Source: Undibacterium sp. (GTDB taxonomy: Bacteria > Pseudomonadota > Gammaproteobacteria > Burkholderiales > Burkholderiaceae). From it: a stretch of DNA of 23,681 nucleotides. Position 1 is the stretch's first letter, and each line of letters starts with the position of its first letter. Positions 1 through 8,300 of this stretch are shown one piece after another. The notes beneath the pieces were generated by a model. The model made no database searches. It was not told where the DNA came from and was given only the letters and a program-made list of their open reading frames with translations. Both the position numbers and the translations under genes were made by a program. The stretch spans positions 1-23,681 of the forward strand of contig JACMRF010000016.1 in assembly GCA_014376575.1 (NCBI GenBank). Reading direction: 5' to 3'.

Positions 1-60
1 AATAATCAAATTATCGCGATGAAATGCATCGCATCTGTTTATGCACTAAATAATTGCCAA

Positions 61-84
61 ATCATATTAATCATATTAATCATT
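61..84. repeat. Short AT-rich tandem repeat
   Basis: Two and a half copies of a 9-bp unit (atcatatta) lie in the AT-rich stretch downstream of the methyltransferase stop codon. A 6-bp inverted repeat (gcgatg/catcgc, 16-32) lies just beyond it. Neither has a U-tract on the minus strand, so no terminator is called. No function is evident. Confidence 0.5.
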
Positions 85-122
85 ATTTATGACGTAGCGG
101 TGACGCTGTTTTCTGCAAATTA

Positions 123-989
123 TTACGGAACAAAAAAACGCTTACTGAGACTTTCCAGGCCGGTGGTTTTTAATACTTCCGCCAATCTGACTGCTGGCCG
201 TTTGGCTGGAGCGCCCGTGTATTCGGCAATGATCAACTCATTCTTCATTGAGTGCTCCCATCCAACCAGTTCTGTCACGCGCACCTGATAGCCGTGCGCC
301 TCCAGCTGCAGGCAGCGTAGTACATTGGTGATCTGACTACCAAATTCGCGCGTATGAATAGGATGCCGCCACATTTCCGATAGGGGGTTATCGCGTGCCA
401 CATCGCCCTTGCTCTTGCGCAGCTCGGCCGCCACCTCGGCCTGACAACAGGGCACCAGCACCATGAACTTAGCTTTCTTTTTCAACGCAAATTCTATCGC
501 ATCGTCGGTCGCGGTATTGCAGGCGTGTAGCGCTGTGACGATATCAATTTTCTCGGGCAATTCGGCCGAAGAAGTAGACTCAGCAACTGACAAATTCAAG
601 AACGACATACCGGGAAAATCGAGTCGCGTCGCCAGTTCACGTGATTTCTGTACCAACTCATCACGCGTTTCTATGCCATAGATGTGCGACTTACCACCGT
701 CCGATTTTTCAGCTGCGTTCTGTGCTTTAAAAAATAGGTCGTACAAAATAAAACCCAGATACGATTTGCCAGCGCCATGATCGACCAGGCTGACATTGAC
801 ATGATCTTTCTGCACTTGCTGCAGCAAAGGTTCGATGAATTGATACAGGTGATACACCTGTTTTAATTTACGTCGGCTATCCTGATTCATCTTGCCATCG
901 CGCGTCAGGATGTGTAGTTCCTTGAGCAATTCCAAGGACTGACCCGGCCTAATCTCATGCTTTTCATTGCTATCGGGCTTAACTTTCAT
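123..989 (-). CDS. SAM-dependent methyltransferase (Methyltransf_32-like)
   Basis: A predicted soluble 288-residue methyltransferase with no signal peptide or membrane helix. The SAM-binding motif I is DHGAGKSYLGF at residues 70-80. It is followed by an acidic motif (GIETRD, 105-110), a LHACNTATDDA motif (154-164) and VPCCQAE (179-185). The LHAC-TATD plus PCC signature is typical of the Pfam Methyltransf_32 family, which includes eukaryotic GSTCD and TRMT13-like proteins. The substrate is not predictable from sequence; RNA or small-molecule methylation is possible. The ATG at 989 has a good ribosome binding site (AAGGA, about 8 nt upstream). It lies downstream of the tandem tRNA-Lys genes but is separated from them by a terminator, so it is probably a separate transcription unit. 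No symbol is given because no characterised orthologue is recognised. Confidence 0.85.
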   Translation of the reverse strand: MKVKPDSNEKHEIRPGQSLELLKELHILTRDGKMNQDSRRKLKQVYHLYQFIEPLLQQVQKDHVNVSLVDHGAGKSYLGFILYDLFFKAQNAAEKSDGGKSHIYGIETRDELVQKSRELATRLDFPGMSFLNLSVAESTSSAELPEKIDIVTALHACNTATDDAIEFALKKKAKFMVLVPCCQAEVAAELRKSKGDVARDNPLSEMWRHPIHTREFGSQITNVLRCLQLEAHGYQVRVTELVGWEHSMKNELIIAEYTGAPAKRPAVRLAEVLKTTGLESLSKRFFVP

Positions 990-1084
990 CGGTCATCCTT
1001 GAAATGGTAAAAATGCGTATGCGTTACTATGGCACGACTAAAGGCTAGGTGCTTACTTAAGGCTTTATTGTCATCGCGCACAAA

Positions 1085-1116
1085 CAAAAAGGACTCAGGT
1101 TTTCACCTGAGTCCTT
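1085..1116 (-). terminator. Rho-independent terminator after the second tRNA-Lys
   Basis: On the minus strand a perfect GGACTCAGGT/ACCTGAGTCC-type stem with a short GAAA-like loop is followed directly by a run of five T residues. It starts 7 nt past the tRNA 3' end and ends the tRNA transcript. Its sequence matches the hairpin after the upstream tRNA-Lys copy. Confidence 0.85.
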
Positions 1117-1122
1117 CGTAAT

Positions 1123-1198
1123 TGGTAGGCCGTGCGGGATTCGAACCTGCGACCAACGGATTAAAAGTCCGCTGCTCTACCAGCTGAGCTAACGACCC
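1123..1198 (-). tRNA. tRNA-Lys(UUU), downstream copy
   Basis: A 76-nt tRNA whose minus strand begins GGGTCGTTAGCTCAGCTGG and ends with an encoded CCA. The anticodon loop is CTTTTAA with UUU at positions 34-36, which reads lysine codons. The T-arm GGTTCGAATCC is intact and the acceptor arms pair (GGGTCGT with the GCGGCCTA side). It is identical over all 76 nt to the copy at 1322-1397. I see no convincing promoter of its own in 1199-1284, so it may depend on read-through of the hairpin at 1283-1312 or on post-processing of a longer transcript. Confidence 0.97.
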
Positions 1199-1282
1199 AA
1201 AACTGTTTGCTAAGGGCGCTTCCGTGAAACTTGTGGAAGCTCCTTCTTTCAGACAATTACGCGAAGTAATTGCTTATAAATG
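1199..1282. other. Spacer between the two tRNA-Lys genes
   Basis: The 84-bp spacer contains two small inverted repeats: gcttcc/ggaagc (around 1218-1240) and caattac/gtaattg (around 1254-1272). On the minus strand these could fold in a precursor RNA and act in processing. No sigma70-like promoter with both hexamers was recognised. Confidence 0.4.
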
Positions 1283-1312
1283 AAAATGACTTAGGCTTTC
1301 ACCTAAGTCATT
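1283..1312 (-). terminator. Hairpin/terminator after the first tRNA-Lys
   Basis: An 11-bp perfect stem (AATGACTTAGG with CCTAAGTCATT, 1285-1295 and 1302-1312) with a 6-nt loop is followed on the minus strand by TTTTC. It begins about 10 nt after the tRNA 3' end. The U-tract is shorter than in the 1085-1116 copy, so it may be leaky, which would allow transcription of the second tRNA gene. Confidence 0.65.
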
Positions 1313-1321
1313 CTAAATTCG

Positions 1322-1397
1322 TGGTAGGCCGTGCGGGATTCGAACCTGCGACCAACGGATTAAAAGTCCGCTGCTCTACCAGCTGAGCTAACGACCC
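1322..1397 (-). tRNA. tRNA-Lys(UUU), upstream copy
   Basis: This 76-nt gene is identical to the one at 1123-1198, with anticodon UUU and an encoded CCA. A consensus promoter lies immediately upstream (1409-1437), placing the predicted transcription start only about 5 nt before the mature 5' end. The gene follows the tol-pal cluster by 53 bp on the same strand, with no obvious terminator between cpoB and this tRNA. Confidence 0.97.
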
Positions 1398-1408
1398 GAA
1401 AGAACGAA

Positions 1409-1437
1409 ATTATAGGGGGTTTCGCCCATCCTGTCAA
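1409..1437 (-). promoter_or_regulatory. Consensus sigma70 promoter for tRNA-Lys
   Basis: On the minus strand TTGACA (1432-1437) and TATAAT (1409-1414) are both exact consensus hexamers separated by exactly 17 bp (1415-1431). This is the strongest promoter visible in the window. It starts 14 bp past the cpoB stop codon and fits high-level tRNA transcription. Confidence 0.92.
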
Positions 1438-1450
1438 TCGGCTCGCCGGA

Positions 1451-2212
1451 TTATTTTACCGAGGACAAACGGCTCTTTGCCGCTTGCGCCGCTTCAGTAT
1501 CAGGAAATTGCTTCATCACCGCTTCCAGCGTTTTCTTACTGGCAGGCTTGTCTTTTAATTCGAGCTGGCACGCTGCGATATTAAGCATGGCATCTGGCGT
1601 CTTTGGATGCTCTGCATAATTCTTTACCAATGTCTGCAATGACAAAATCGTATTCTTGCAATCACGCTGAGCATAGTAGGAATTGCCCAGCCAATATTGG
1701 GCAGAACCGGCAAACACAGATTGAGAATAATTGGCGGTAAAACTGGAGAAAGCGGCACTCGCATTTTTATAATCAGCCGCTTTAAACAAGGACATGGCCA
1801 CATCGTAGGCGCGTTGCTCATTGACTTCTACCGTCGCTTCCTTGCCATCGACAGTCACACGCTTGGGTTCTATTTTACGCAGGCGGTTATCAAGATCGAC
1901 ATAAAAATCCTGCTGACGACGCTGAGTGTTCGCGAGGTCATTCGTCAACACTTCTATCTGCCCGCGCAACTTGGCGACTTCGGCACGCAATTGTTCATTT
2001 TGATTCGATAAGTCAAGTGCGCTACTCTTGTCGGCCTTGGTATCGAGTTTGGCGTCTAACTTATTGCTCACGGCATCGATCTTGGTACGCACGTCAAGAA
2101 TCGCTCTGCGCGCCTCGTCATCGTCGAATATTCCTGCGAATGTCACCGAAGGGAGCAGCACAAATGCCATGGTTCCGGCAACCATGTATTTGGCGAAAGT
2201 AGATGATTTCAT
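1451..2212 (-). CDS. cpoB: Cell division coordinator CpoB (YbgF)
   Basis: A periplasmic protein of the Tol-Pal system that in Escherichia coli links outer-membrane constriction to peptidoglycan synthesis (PBP1B/LpoB). The 253 residues comprise a signal peptide (about 1-26, ending SVTFA), the conserved GIFDDDEARRAI start of the mature protein, an N-terminal trimerising coiled coil (about 36-115) and C-terminal tetratricopeptide-like repeats (about 130-250, with YWLGNSYYAQRD and AMLNIAACQLEL). Domain order and length are normal for the family. It is the last gene of the tol-pal cluster and is separated from pal by 145 bp containing two stem-loops. A weak ribosome binding site at the ATG suggests modest translation. 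The tRNA-Lys promoter begins just after its stop codon. Confidence 0.95.
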   Translation of the reverse strand: MKSSTFAKYMVAGTMAFVLLPSVTFAGIFDDDEARRAILDVRTKIDAVSNKLDAKLDTKADKSSALDLSNQNEQLRAEVAKLRGQIEVLTNDLANTQRRQQDFYVDLDNRLRKIEPKRVTVDGKEATVEVNEQRAYDVAMSLFKAADYKNASAAFSSFTANYSQSVFAGSAQYWLGNSYYAQRDCKNTILSLQTLVKNYAEHPKTPDAMLNIAACQLELKDKPASKKTLEAVMKQFPDTEAAQAAKSRLSSVK

Positions 2213-2245
2213 TTTAATGGCGTCTTATGTAAATTTGAAAATAAG

Positions 2246-2303
2246 GAGCCCAAGAAAAACCAGGCTCACAAGCGATTCGGGCCTTGCAACAATGCAAAGC
2301 CCG
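2246..2303 (-). other. Paired stem-loops between pal and cpoB
   Basis: The 145-bp pal-cpoB gap carries two hairpins. The larger is an 11-bp stem (cgggccttgca 2278-2288 with tgcaaagcccg 2293-2303, one G-U pair, 4-nt loop). The smaller is gagcc/ggctc (2246-2250, 2263-2267) with a T-rich loop, followed on the minus strand by CTTATTTTC. Neither has a convincing U-tract. They could limit read-through into cpoB or protect the pal mRNA 3' end; that role is inferred. Confidence 0.5.
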
Positions 2304-2357
2304 ATGTTGATGTCGCTAACGAGCGAGATCTAAATGCTGAAGAGTGATCAATATCGA

Positions 2358-2894
2358 TTACTGATAAACGATATCAGCACGACGGTTCTCAGCCCATGAC
2401 GCTTCATCGCTACCCGTTGCTTTTGGCTTTTCTTTACCCAAGGAGACGGCTTCTACTTGTGACTCAGGTACGCTTAACAAAGCCAATGCTTTACGCACGG
2501 CTTCTGCACGCTTCTGACCCAAAGCCAGATTGTATTCGCGGCCGCCGCGCTCATCGGTATTACCTTGAATCAAAATCTTGCGCGCTTTGTTGGCAACAAG
2601 ATATTTGGCATGCGCCTCAACCAGTGATTTGAATTCATCTTTTACGACATAGCTATCGTAGTCAAAATACACGCTACGCTTTGCCAAAACGCCTTTTGGA
2701 TCGTTCAAAGGGTCAACCGCAGCGGCTGTCACTGTATTCACCGCACGCGTATCCGCAGGCACGACAGCAGTTTTTGCAGATTTATCTTCGACCGGTGGAG
2801 TAGGCTCCAGCTTGACGGGTGTGCTGCAAGCTGTGATCAGTGCGATGCTGGAAATCAGCAATGCCAGTGTTTTAGATGATGACGTAAAACGCAT
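2358..2894 (-). CDS. pal: Peptidoglycan-associated lipoprotein Pal
   Basis: An outer-membrane lipoprotein that binds peptidoglycan and TolB, anchoring the outer membrane during division. The 178 residues start with a lipoprotein signal peptide whose lipobox is ITAC, with the lipidated cysteine at residue 23. A Pro-rich linker runs to about 68. The OmpA_C-type peptidoglycan-binding domain fills the rest, with SVYFDYD at 74-80 and the family hallmark NTDERGG at 112-118. The start ATG has a strong ribosome binding site (AGGAG, about 7 nt upstream), in keeping with an abundant lipoprotein. It follows tolB by 50 bp with a small hairpin in the gap. All features are standard and the identification is secure. 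Confidence 0.97.
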   Translation of the reverse strand: MRFTSSSKTLALLISSIALITACSTPVKLEPTPPVEDKSAKTAVVPADTRAVNTVTAAAVDPLNDPKGVLAKRSVYFDYDSYVVKDEFKSLVEAHAKYLVANKARKILIQGNTDERGGREYNLALGQKRAEAVRKALALLSVPESQVEAVSLGKEKPKATGSDEASWAENRRADIVYQ

Positions 2895-2928
2895 ATATTT
2901 CTCCTGTTAATTAAAGATGACACAAATA

Positions 2929-2942
2929 GTGGGAAGACCCAC
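2929..2942 (-). other. Small stem-loop between tolB and pal
   Basis: A GTGGG/CCCAC stem with a 4-nt loop, extendable past one mismatch, lies immediately after the tolB stop codon and before the strong pal ribosome binding site. There is no U-tract. It may be an mRNA-stability element; the role is inferred. Confidence 0.35.
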
Positions 2943-2944
2943 CA

Positions 2945-4228
2945 TTATTTCATAAAAGGACCCCATGTGGGCTCCCGAATATCTCCGGCTTGCACCGTCA
3001 ATTTTTGCTTCACTTTGCCATCGATAGACACCACGGCCAATGAACCACGTCGACCTGATTCGGTGGCATACATGATGTAGCGCCCATTGGGTGAAAAGCT
3101 AGGCGATTCGTCCTTGGCTGTATCAGATAAACGCTGCTCTTGGCCACTTGCCAAGTCCAGCGAATACAATTGAAACTTGCCATCACGACGCGAAATATAA
3201 GCCAAAGTCTTACCATCTGGCGAAATACGGGGTGTTATATTATAACTCCCTCCAAAAGTGATCCGTTTTGCTTCGCCACCGGTGGAGCTCATGCGGTAGA
3301 TTTGCGGACCGCCGCTACGGTCACTTAAGAAATAAATAAACTGCCCATCGGCCGAAAACTGCGGCTCGGTATCAATGCCGCTGGTCGTTGTCAGGCGTTG
3401 CAATCCACTACCATTAGCGTTGACCATATAAATTTGTGTTAGGCCATCGCGCGATAGAGAAACAGCAAGTTTGCTACCATCAGCAGACCAAGCCGGAGCA
3501 GAATTGCTTCCTTTGTAATTGGCAACGACGGTACGCTCACGGGTAATCAAATTTTGCACATATACCACTGGCTTTTTGGCTTCAAATGAGACATAGGCAA
3601 CCTTGGTGCCATCTGGCGACCAAGCGGGTGAAATGATGGGTTCATTTGATCGCAACGCCACCTGTATGCCTTCACCATCCGCATCGGCGATTTCCAGTCT
3701 GTACTCTGAACCTGCCTTAGTGACATAAGCAACACGGGTCGAAAAAGCACCGCGCACGCCGATCAATTTTTCGTAAATATCATCAGCGATTTTATGCGCG
3801 GTTAAACGGGTGCTAGAGGGAAGTGCCGCTAAGGAAAACCCTGATAAAGTCGATGACTTCATTGTGTCGAGTAATTTGTAACGCACATCAAAACGGCCGT
3901 CGCTTAGTTTCTGTACACTCCCCACGACCAAGGCTTCCGCACCACGTGATTTCCACTCACCGAAATTGACCTGACTAGTCTCAGAAATGACCGTGCCGAC
4001 TTCAATTATCTTAAAGTAACCACTGCGCGCCAAATCGTCTTTAATAATGGCCGACACCAGCTGCGGCGCCAGGCCTTCATCCGCAAAAGTAGCAATTGCA
4101 ATCGGCAACTGATTTGAGCCAACACCAGACACCTCAACTCTTAATTGTGCCTGCGCTGCGCCCGCCACGATCAAACCTAGCAATGCAGCTGTTTTTGCAG
4201 CTTGCTTAAACAGGAAAATAATTTTCAT
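2945..4228 (-). CDS. tolB: Tol-Pal system beta-propeller protein TolB
   Basis: A periplasmic protein that binds Pal and the TolA C-terminal domain and transmits the Tol motor signal. The product is 427 residues from the ATG at 4228. A TTG one codon further upstream (4231) is a less likely start. It has a signal peptide (about 1-27, ending AAQAQ), an N-terminal alpha/beta TolB_N domain (about 30-165) and a C-terminal six-bladed propeller. At least five PD40-type repeats are readable, such as PAWSPDGTKVAYVS, PAWSADGSKLAVS, PQFSADGQFIYFLS, PRISPDGKTLAYIS and PSFSPNGRYIMYAT. Its start lies 6 bp after the tolA stop, so tolA and tolB are clearly co-transcribed. Length and architecture are typical. 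Confidence 0.97.
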   Translation of the reverse strand: MKIIFLFKQAAKTAALLGLIVAGAAQAQLRVEVSGVGSNQLPIAIATFADEGLAPQLVSAIIKDDLARSGYFKIIEVGTVISETSQVNFGEWKSRGAEALVVGSVQKLSDGRFDVRYKLLDTMKSSTLSGFSLAALPSSTRLTAHKIADDIYEKLIGVRGAFSTRVAYVTKAGSEYRLEIADADGEGIQVALRSNEPIISPAWSPDGTKVAYVSFEAKKPVVYVQNLITRERTVVANYKGSNSAPAWSADGSKLAVSLSRDGLTQIYMVNANGSGLQRLTTTSGIDTEPQFSADGQFIYFLSDRSGGPQIYRMSSTGGEAKRITFGGSYNITPRISPDGKTLAYISRRDGKFQLYSLDLASGQEQRLSDTAKDESPSFSPNGRYIMYATESGRRGSLAVVSIDGKVKQKLTVQAGDIREPTWGPFMK

Positions 4229-4234
4229 CAAATT

Positions 4235-5134
4235 TTATTCTTTCATTCTATGAACATACACGATGCTTGAGGGAGCACTACCCGATTGGTCGCGCGGAAA
4301 AGGTATCGATTTTTCGATGGCATTTTCAACTGCCGTATCAAATGCGGGTACGCCAGAAGATTTTAATTTTCTTATCGCACCGCGCAAGGATCCATCGGGC
4401 AAAAGGTCTATACGATATTCAACCGTAGGATTGTTATTTGACGTGTCTATCGAATTAAAAACTGTATTCGAGCGCACCTTAGCAGCAATACGCGCTGCAT
4501 AACTTGGATCGCCCCGATTATTGCCGGTTGATTTGGCCGCATCGCCAGTGCCGCCGCTGCCCGTGGTATTCGCCTGTCCCGCCAGCCTGCGCATATTCTC
4601 TTCGAATACTTTATCGCGTACCGATTGTTCCTTGGTTTGCACTTTCTTTTGGTCAAGCAGTTTTTTCTTTTCTGCCTCGTCAGCAAGTAATTTATCTGCC
4701 TTCTTTTTTTGCTCTGCAAGTTTTTCTTTTTCTTTCTTCGATACTTTTTCTTGCTCTAATTTGATGATTTCTTCTTGTTTTTTCTTTTCAATCAGCTTAC
4801 GTTTTTTTTCCTGAGCCAATGCGATTTCCGGATCTTCTACCGGTTCTACTTTCGGCATGATTTTAACCGCGGGTGTAACTTCTATTTTTTCCGGTTCAGG
4901 CAGTTTTATTTCTTCCGGCGCTGTCTTGGGTGCGGCCTGACGTGTAGTCATATCCCAAACCTCGGCCTCAACTGCGGTTGTCTGCTGACTTTGCCATTGC
5001 ACGCCTATCCACAAAAAAGCCAACAAAAGCCCGTGAACCAATGCGGCTAGTATGACGGAGCGCCACTGAACTGGCTCACGCGTAAATATGTGCGCTGGTG
5101 AAATAGGCGATATTATCGGGGAGAATTCTGTCAT
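4235..5134 (-). CDS. tolA: Trans-periplasmic protein TolA
   Basis: TolA is energised by TolQR and reaches across the periplasm to TolB and Pal. The 299 residues show the three expected domains. An N-terminal transmembrane helix (about 26-45) carries the conserved histidine in ALVHGLLL. A long Lys/Glu/Gln-rich helical domain (about 100-178) follows. The C-terminal domain (about 205-299) includes SYAARIAAKVRSN, YRIDLLPDGSLRGAIRKLKSSGVPAFDTAVENAIEKS and PFP. It is shorter than Escherichia coli TolA (421 residues) because the helical domain is short. It is not adjacent to tolR as usual: tamA-tamB and a 166-bp gap intervene. The gap carries a candidate promoter, so tolA-tolB-pal-cpoB may also be transcribed independently. 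Confidence 0.95.
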   Translation of the reverse strand: MTEFSPIISPISPAHIFTREPVQWRSVILAALVHGLLLAFLWIGVQWQSQQTTAVEAEVWDMTTRQAAPKTAPEEIKLPEPEKIEVTPAVKIMPKVEPVEDPEIALAQEKKRKLIEKKKQEEIIKLEQEKVSKKEKEKLAEQKKKADKLLADEAEKKKLLDQKKVQTKEQSVRDKVFEENMRRLAGQANTTGSGGTGDAAKSTGNNRGDPSYAARIAAKVRSNTVFNSIDTSNNNPTVEYRIDLLPDGSLRGAIRKLKSSGVPAFDTAVENAIEKSIPFPRDQSGSAPSSIVYVHRMKE

Positions 5135-5188
5135 GGCCTTGTTTGAGCGGTCAATAGCCGCTTAGTTCCATCTACACATGATTTGAGT

Positions 5189-5217
5189 TTTATCAAAAAC
5201 ATTATTTTAAGCATCAA
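5189..5217 (-). promoter_or_regulatory. Candidate sigma70 promoter upstream of tolA
   Basis: On the minus strand TTGATG (5212-5217) and GATAAA (5189-5194) are separated by 17 bp, about 55 bp upstream of the tolA ATG. Each hexamer matches 4 of 6 consensus bases. The site sits in the only large gap (166 bp) between tamB and the rest of the tol genes, where an internal promoter would be useful. No terminator was seen in this gap. Confidence 0.35.
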
Positions 5218-5300
5218 TATTTACTGCATCACGGCGGACACAGCTTATTAACGATCGCTCACTACGGAGCAAAATTATAAGCTTCATTCATGACACCACA

Positions 5301-8300
5301 TCAATGAAATGAGAATGTGTAATACGCATCGACCGACCCTTCCGTCCCCTTACGTCCAATAATACTAATGCGGCGCGTCAACTGCCAGCTTAATTTAAGC
5401 GCTCCACTCGCGTCCGACAAACCTCGCTCTACCGACAAAACCAAACCTGGCCTCAAGCGTTTTCCTATGCTGACAACTTGATCACCGGAAGACGAACCCA
5501 CTGCAGTTGCACCAGCCACGGTCTGCCCGGGCAATTTGGAGCTGCCCGCATTCTCAGCAGCACCGACGGAAAATTCGTCGAAACCCAGCCCTTGGACAAT
5601 ATCACGCGGAATATTGCGGCCGTTGTCGTCACCGAAAATTGCGCCTGCAGCGGACATGAGTACGCTAGTTTGGTTACTCGCAATATCCGCCGTGCCCGTA
5701 CCAAGCACTAACCAGGAAAGTTTTTCTGCATCCGGCACACTGGGCTCTGAAACCAAACGCACTTGCGACGAGGAAACAGTACCAGACACCTCCACACCCG
5801 CCTCTACTTCCAGCCCTTTTCTCAACGCAAGGATATTCAAACCGGGGTTGCCGGGAGAGCCCTGAAAAGTCAATATTCCGCGCTCTATCGCTAATTTTTG
5901 TCCATAGCCTTCATATATGCCATCTTCAGTGCGTATGGTGCCGCTTGCTTGCAGGGGAGAACCATCGTTGCTACGCAAACGGACTGTTCCTGTCAGCGTA
6001 GTATCGAGTCCGCTACCAACAAATACAAACTGAGGCCCCATGTCGAGCGTGACATCGAGTCGCGTTTTCAAGCCCTTTTTACCGGCATCCGCGCTGCGCT
6101 CTTGTGGGTTTTCCGGCGGCGCAGTTTTCTTGCTTGAGCGAGTGACGACAACATCGCTAGATAAACTTGGCGGCGGAGATTTAGGCAATTTAAAATAAGC
6201 GCCATCGGCGATTAATTTACCCGTTAATGCCCACACTTTACTATTTTCAGTAATGCTCGTATCACCACTAACGACAAACCATCGATCTTTGCGTTGCAAC
6301 AACGGAAATTTCTGAAATTGTGCTTGTATGTTGCCACTTTGTTTGGCGATATCAATTTCGCCTGAGGCGTGAAATTCACCCGTTTGCCCCACCCAATTTA
6401 GGTCACGAAATTTTGTATGCTTAGGCATGACAGAAACTTTATTACTAAATTGCAGTTGATTGAGCTTGAGGTGACTTTCATCAATCACGGCACTGAGGCT
6501 TCCATTTGGTAACAAAATCCCTTCTGAAGCAAATGCCACTTCCAGTTCGCGACCTTCAATTTGCGCCAGGTATTGTGGTGTGCCGATCGTACCTTTGAGT
6601 GTCGCGTTAACTTTCAGCTTACCTTTCAATGCCAATCCTGGATTTATCCATGGCCCCAACCACTGCAGATCCGACACCTCCGCTTGTAATTCGCCCGCCA
6701 ATGCGGCGTCACTCGGCAAGGTCCACTGCTCAGCGGTTTTTCTTAGTTGCGAATTACTTTTAAATCGCCAATTTCCTAGGCGTGCGCCAGTGGCCGTGAG
6801 GTCAACCGCGACCCGCTCTGTATCAGTACCGGCAACCAGACCACCTAAGGAAAGATTTAACTGTAAATCACTCATCTCCAACGGCAATGCCTGCCCGGTA
6901 CCATCGACATCATTAACACGAATATCACCACTCTGTCGCCGTACATGCACCGCACCGCTGACATTATCTTTCAGTTGCAGATCCCAATCTGCGTTGACGA
7001 GCAAATCACCTTCAACAGCATATTGCGGCTTGATAAGATTTGCTACATCAATCAATTTCACATCCGACATTTGTCCGCGGGTTTTAATATTCCCCGGCAT
7101 CCACTCAAATTGCTCCAAAATAATTTTACCCAAACTGCTACTAAATTGCGCACGACCCAGATGTACATTGGAGGCCGTGGCGTCAATCTGCATTGGCGCT
7201 AACAGCTTAATATCTTGCTTACCATTCAGACTTAAACGCGCCACTTGCCCGCTCCATTGCAGACCTTGGCCGCTGGCTGGTTTCAGACTACCTGAAGCAT
7301 TCAAAACGAATTGACGTGCCGCAGTTAAACGCGCATTCATTTCTATCAGGTGGGCATCACGATTACCCTTAATGCTCAAACTCATCTGTTGCGCAAGGAG
7401 TGGCATTTTCGTCGATTTATTTTGCTCAAGCACCTGGTTGTCCGCATGCGCAGTAATTTGCCTGTTTTCATCTGGCTGAATCATATTCGCCCGGACTCCG
7501 CGCACCACGACATCTGCATTAAATGCATCGTTTTGCTCACTTCCCACATCGAACGTTGCAGAGAGATCATCGAGCTCAATTTGTTTCTCTACACCTATCG
7601 CTTGCGAGCTAAGACGCAGTTTTCCTGCTGGTTTGGCGAGAGTCCCGGTCAAGTGCGCCTCGGCTTGCATACTGCCCGTCAGCTTAAGGTCTAGTAAAGG
7701 CGAGAATGCGGACATGTTCGGCGCATCAAGATTAAGCGTCAACCCTTCGTTACCGCGGCCCAAGACACCAATTGCATCCACTCTATTTTTACCCCAATGC
7801 ACATTTAATTTGCGCACTGACAAGGCCATATCCTGCTGCCAAGTGGCATCTACCACGCCCGATATTGCCTGACCCGCATAGTCCCCCTCCAAACGCGGCA
7901 ACTGTACATTGAGCAGCAGCTTTGGAAGAATTTGTCCGGACAAAACAATTTCAGTATCGATATGCCCTGCAGGTGTTGTTAACCAGCGAGATGGATCAAA
8001 CTTTTTCAATTCTCCTTGAAAATTAAATTTTTTCTGTTCAGAAAAATTAATCTCACCCTTACCGAGCATACGAGAATCCGCAGCGCTTAATTCAAATCTG
8101 GACAGATGTAAGCTGGAATTATTTTTATCAGTTTCATCGCCACTAATTTGATAATTCGCCTCCACCGCCAAGCTGGCACGAGGATCTTTTAATTGAGCTT
8201 GAAAGCGGAGTAATGTACTTGCTCGCCGCTGTGCGTCGTTGACGATGCTGGTATCAGCATGGATAGTGCCGGCAATTTTTGTGGGTTGAATACGCTGATC

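Noticed and set aside
19..288. Plus-strand open frame of 89 codons at the left edge
   Set aside because: It overlaps the 3' end of the methyltransferase on the opposite strand, has no ribosome binding site or recognisable domain, and its second half is a shadow of that gene.
6580..7314. Plus-strand open frame of 244 codons inside tamB
   Set aside because: It is antisense to a well-supported tamB with continuous family-like sequence, and its protein is Ser/Pro/Cys-rich with no recognised domain, typical of a shadow frame.
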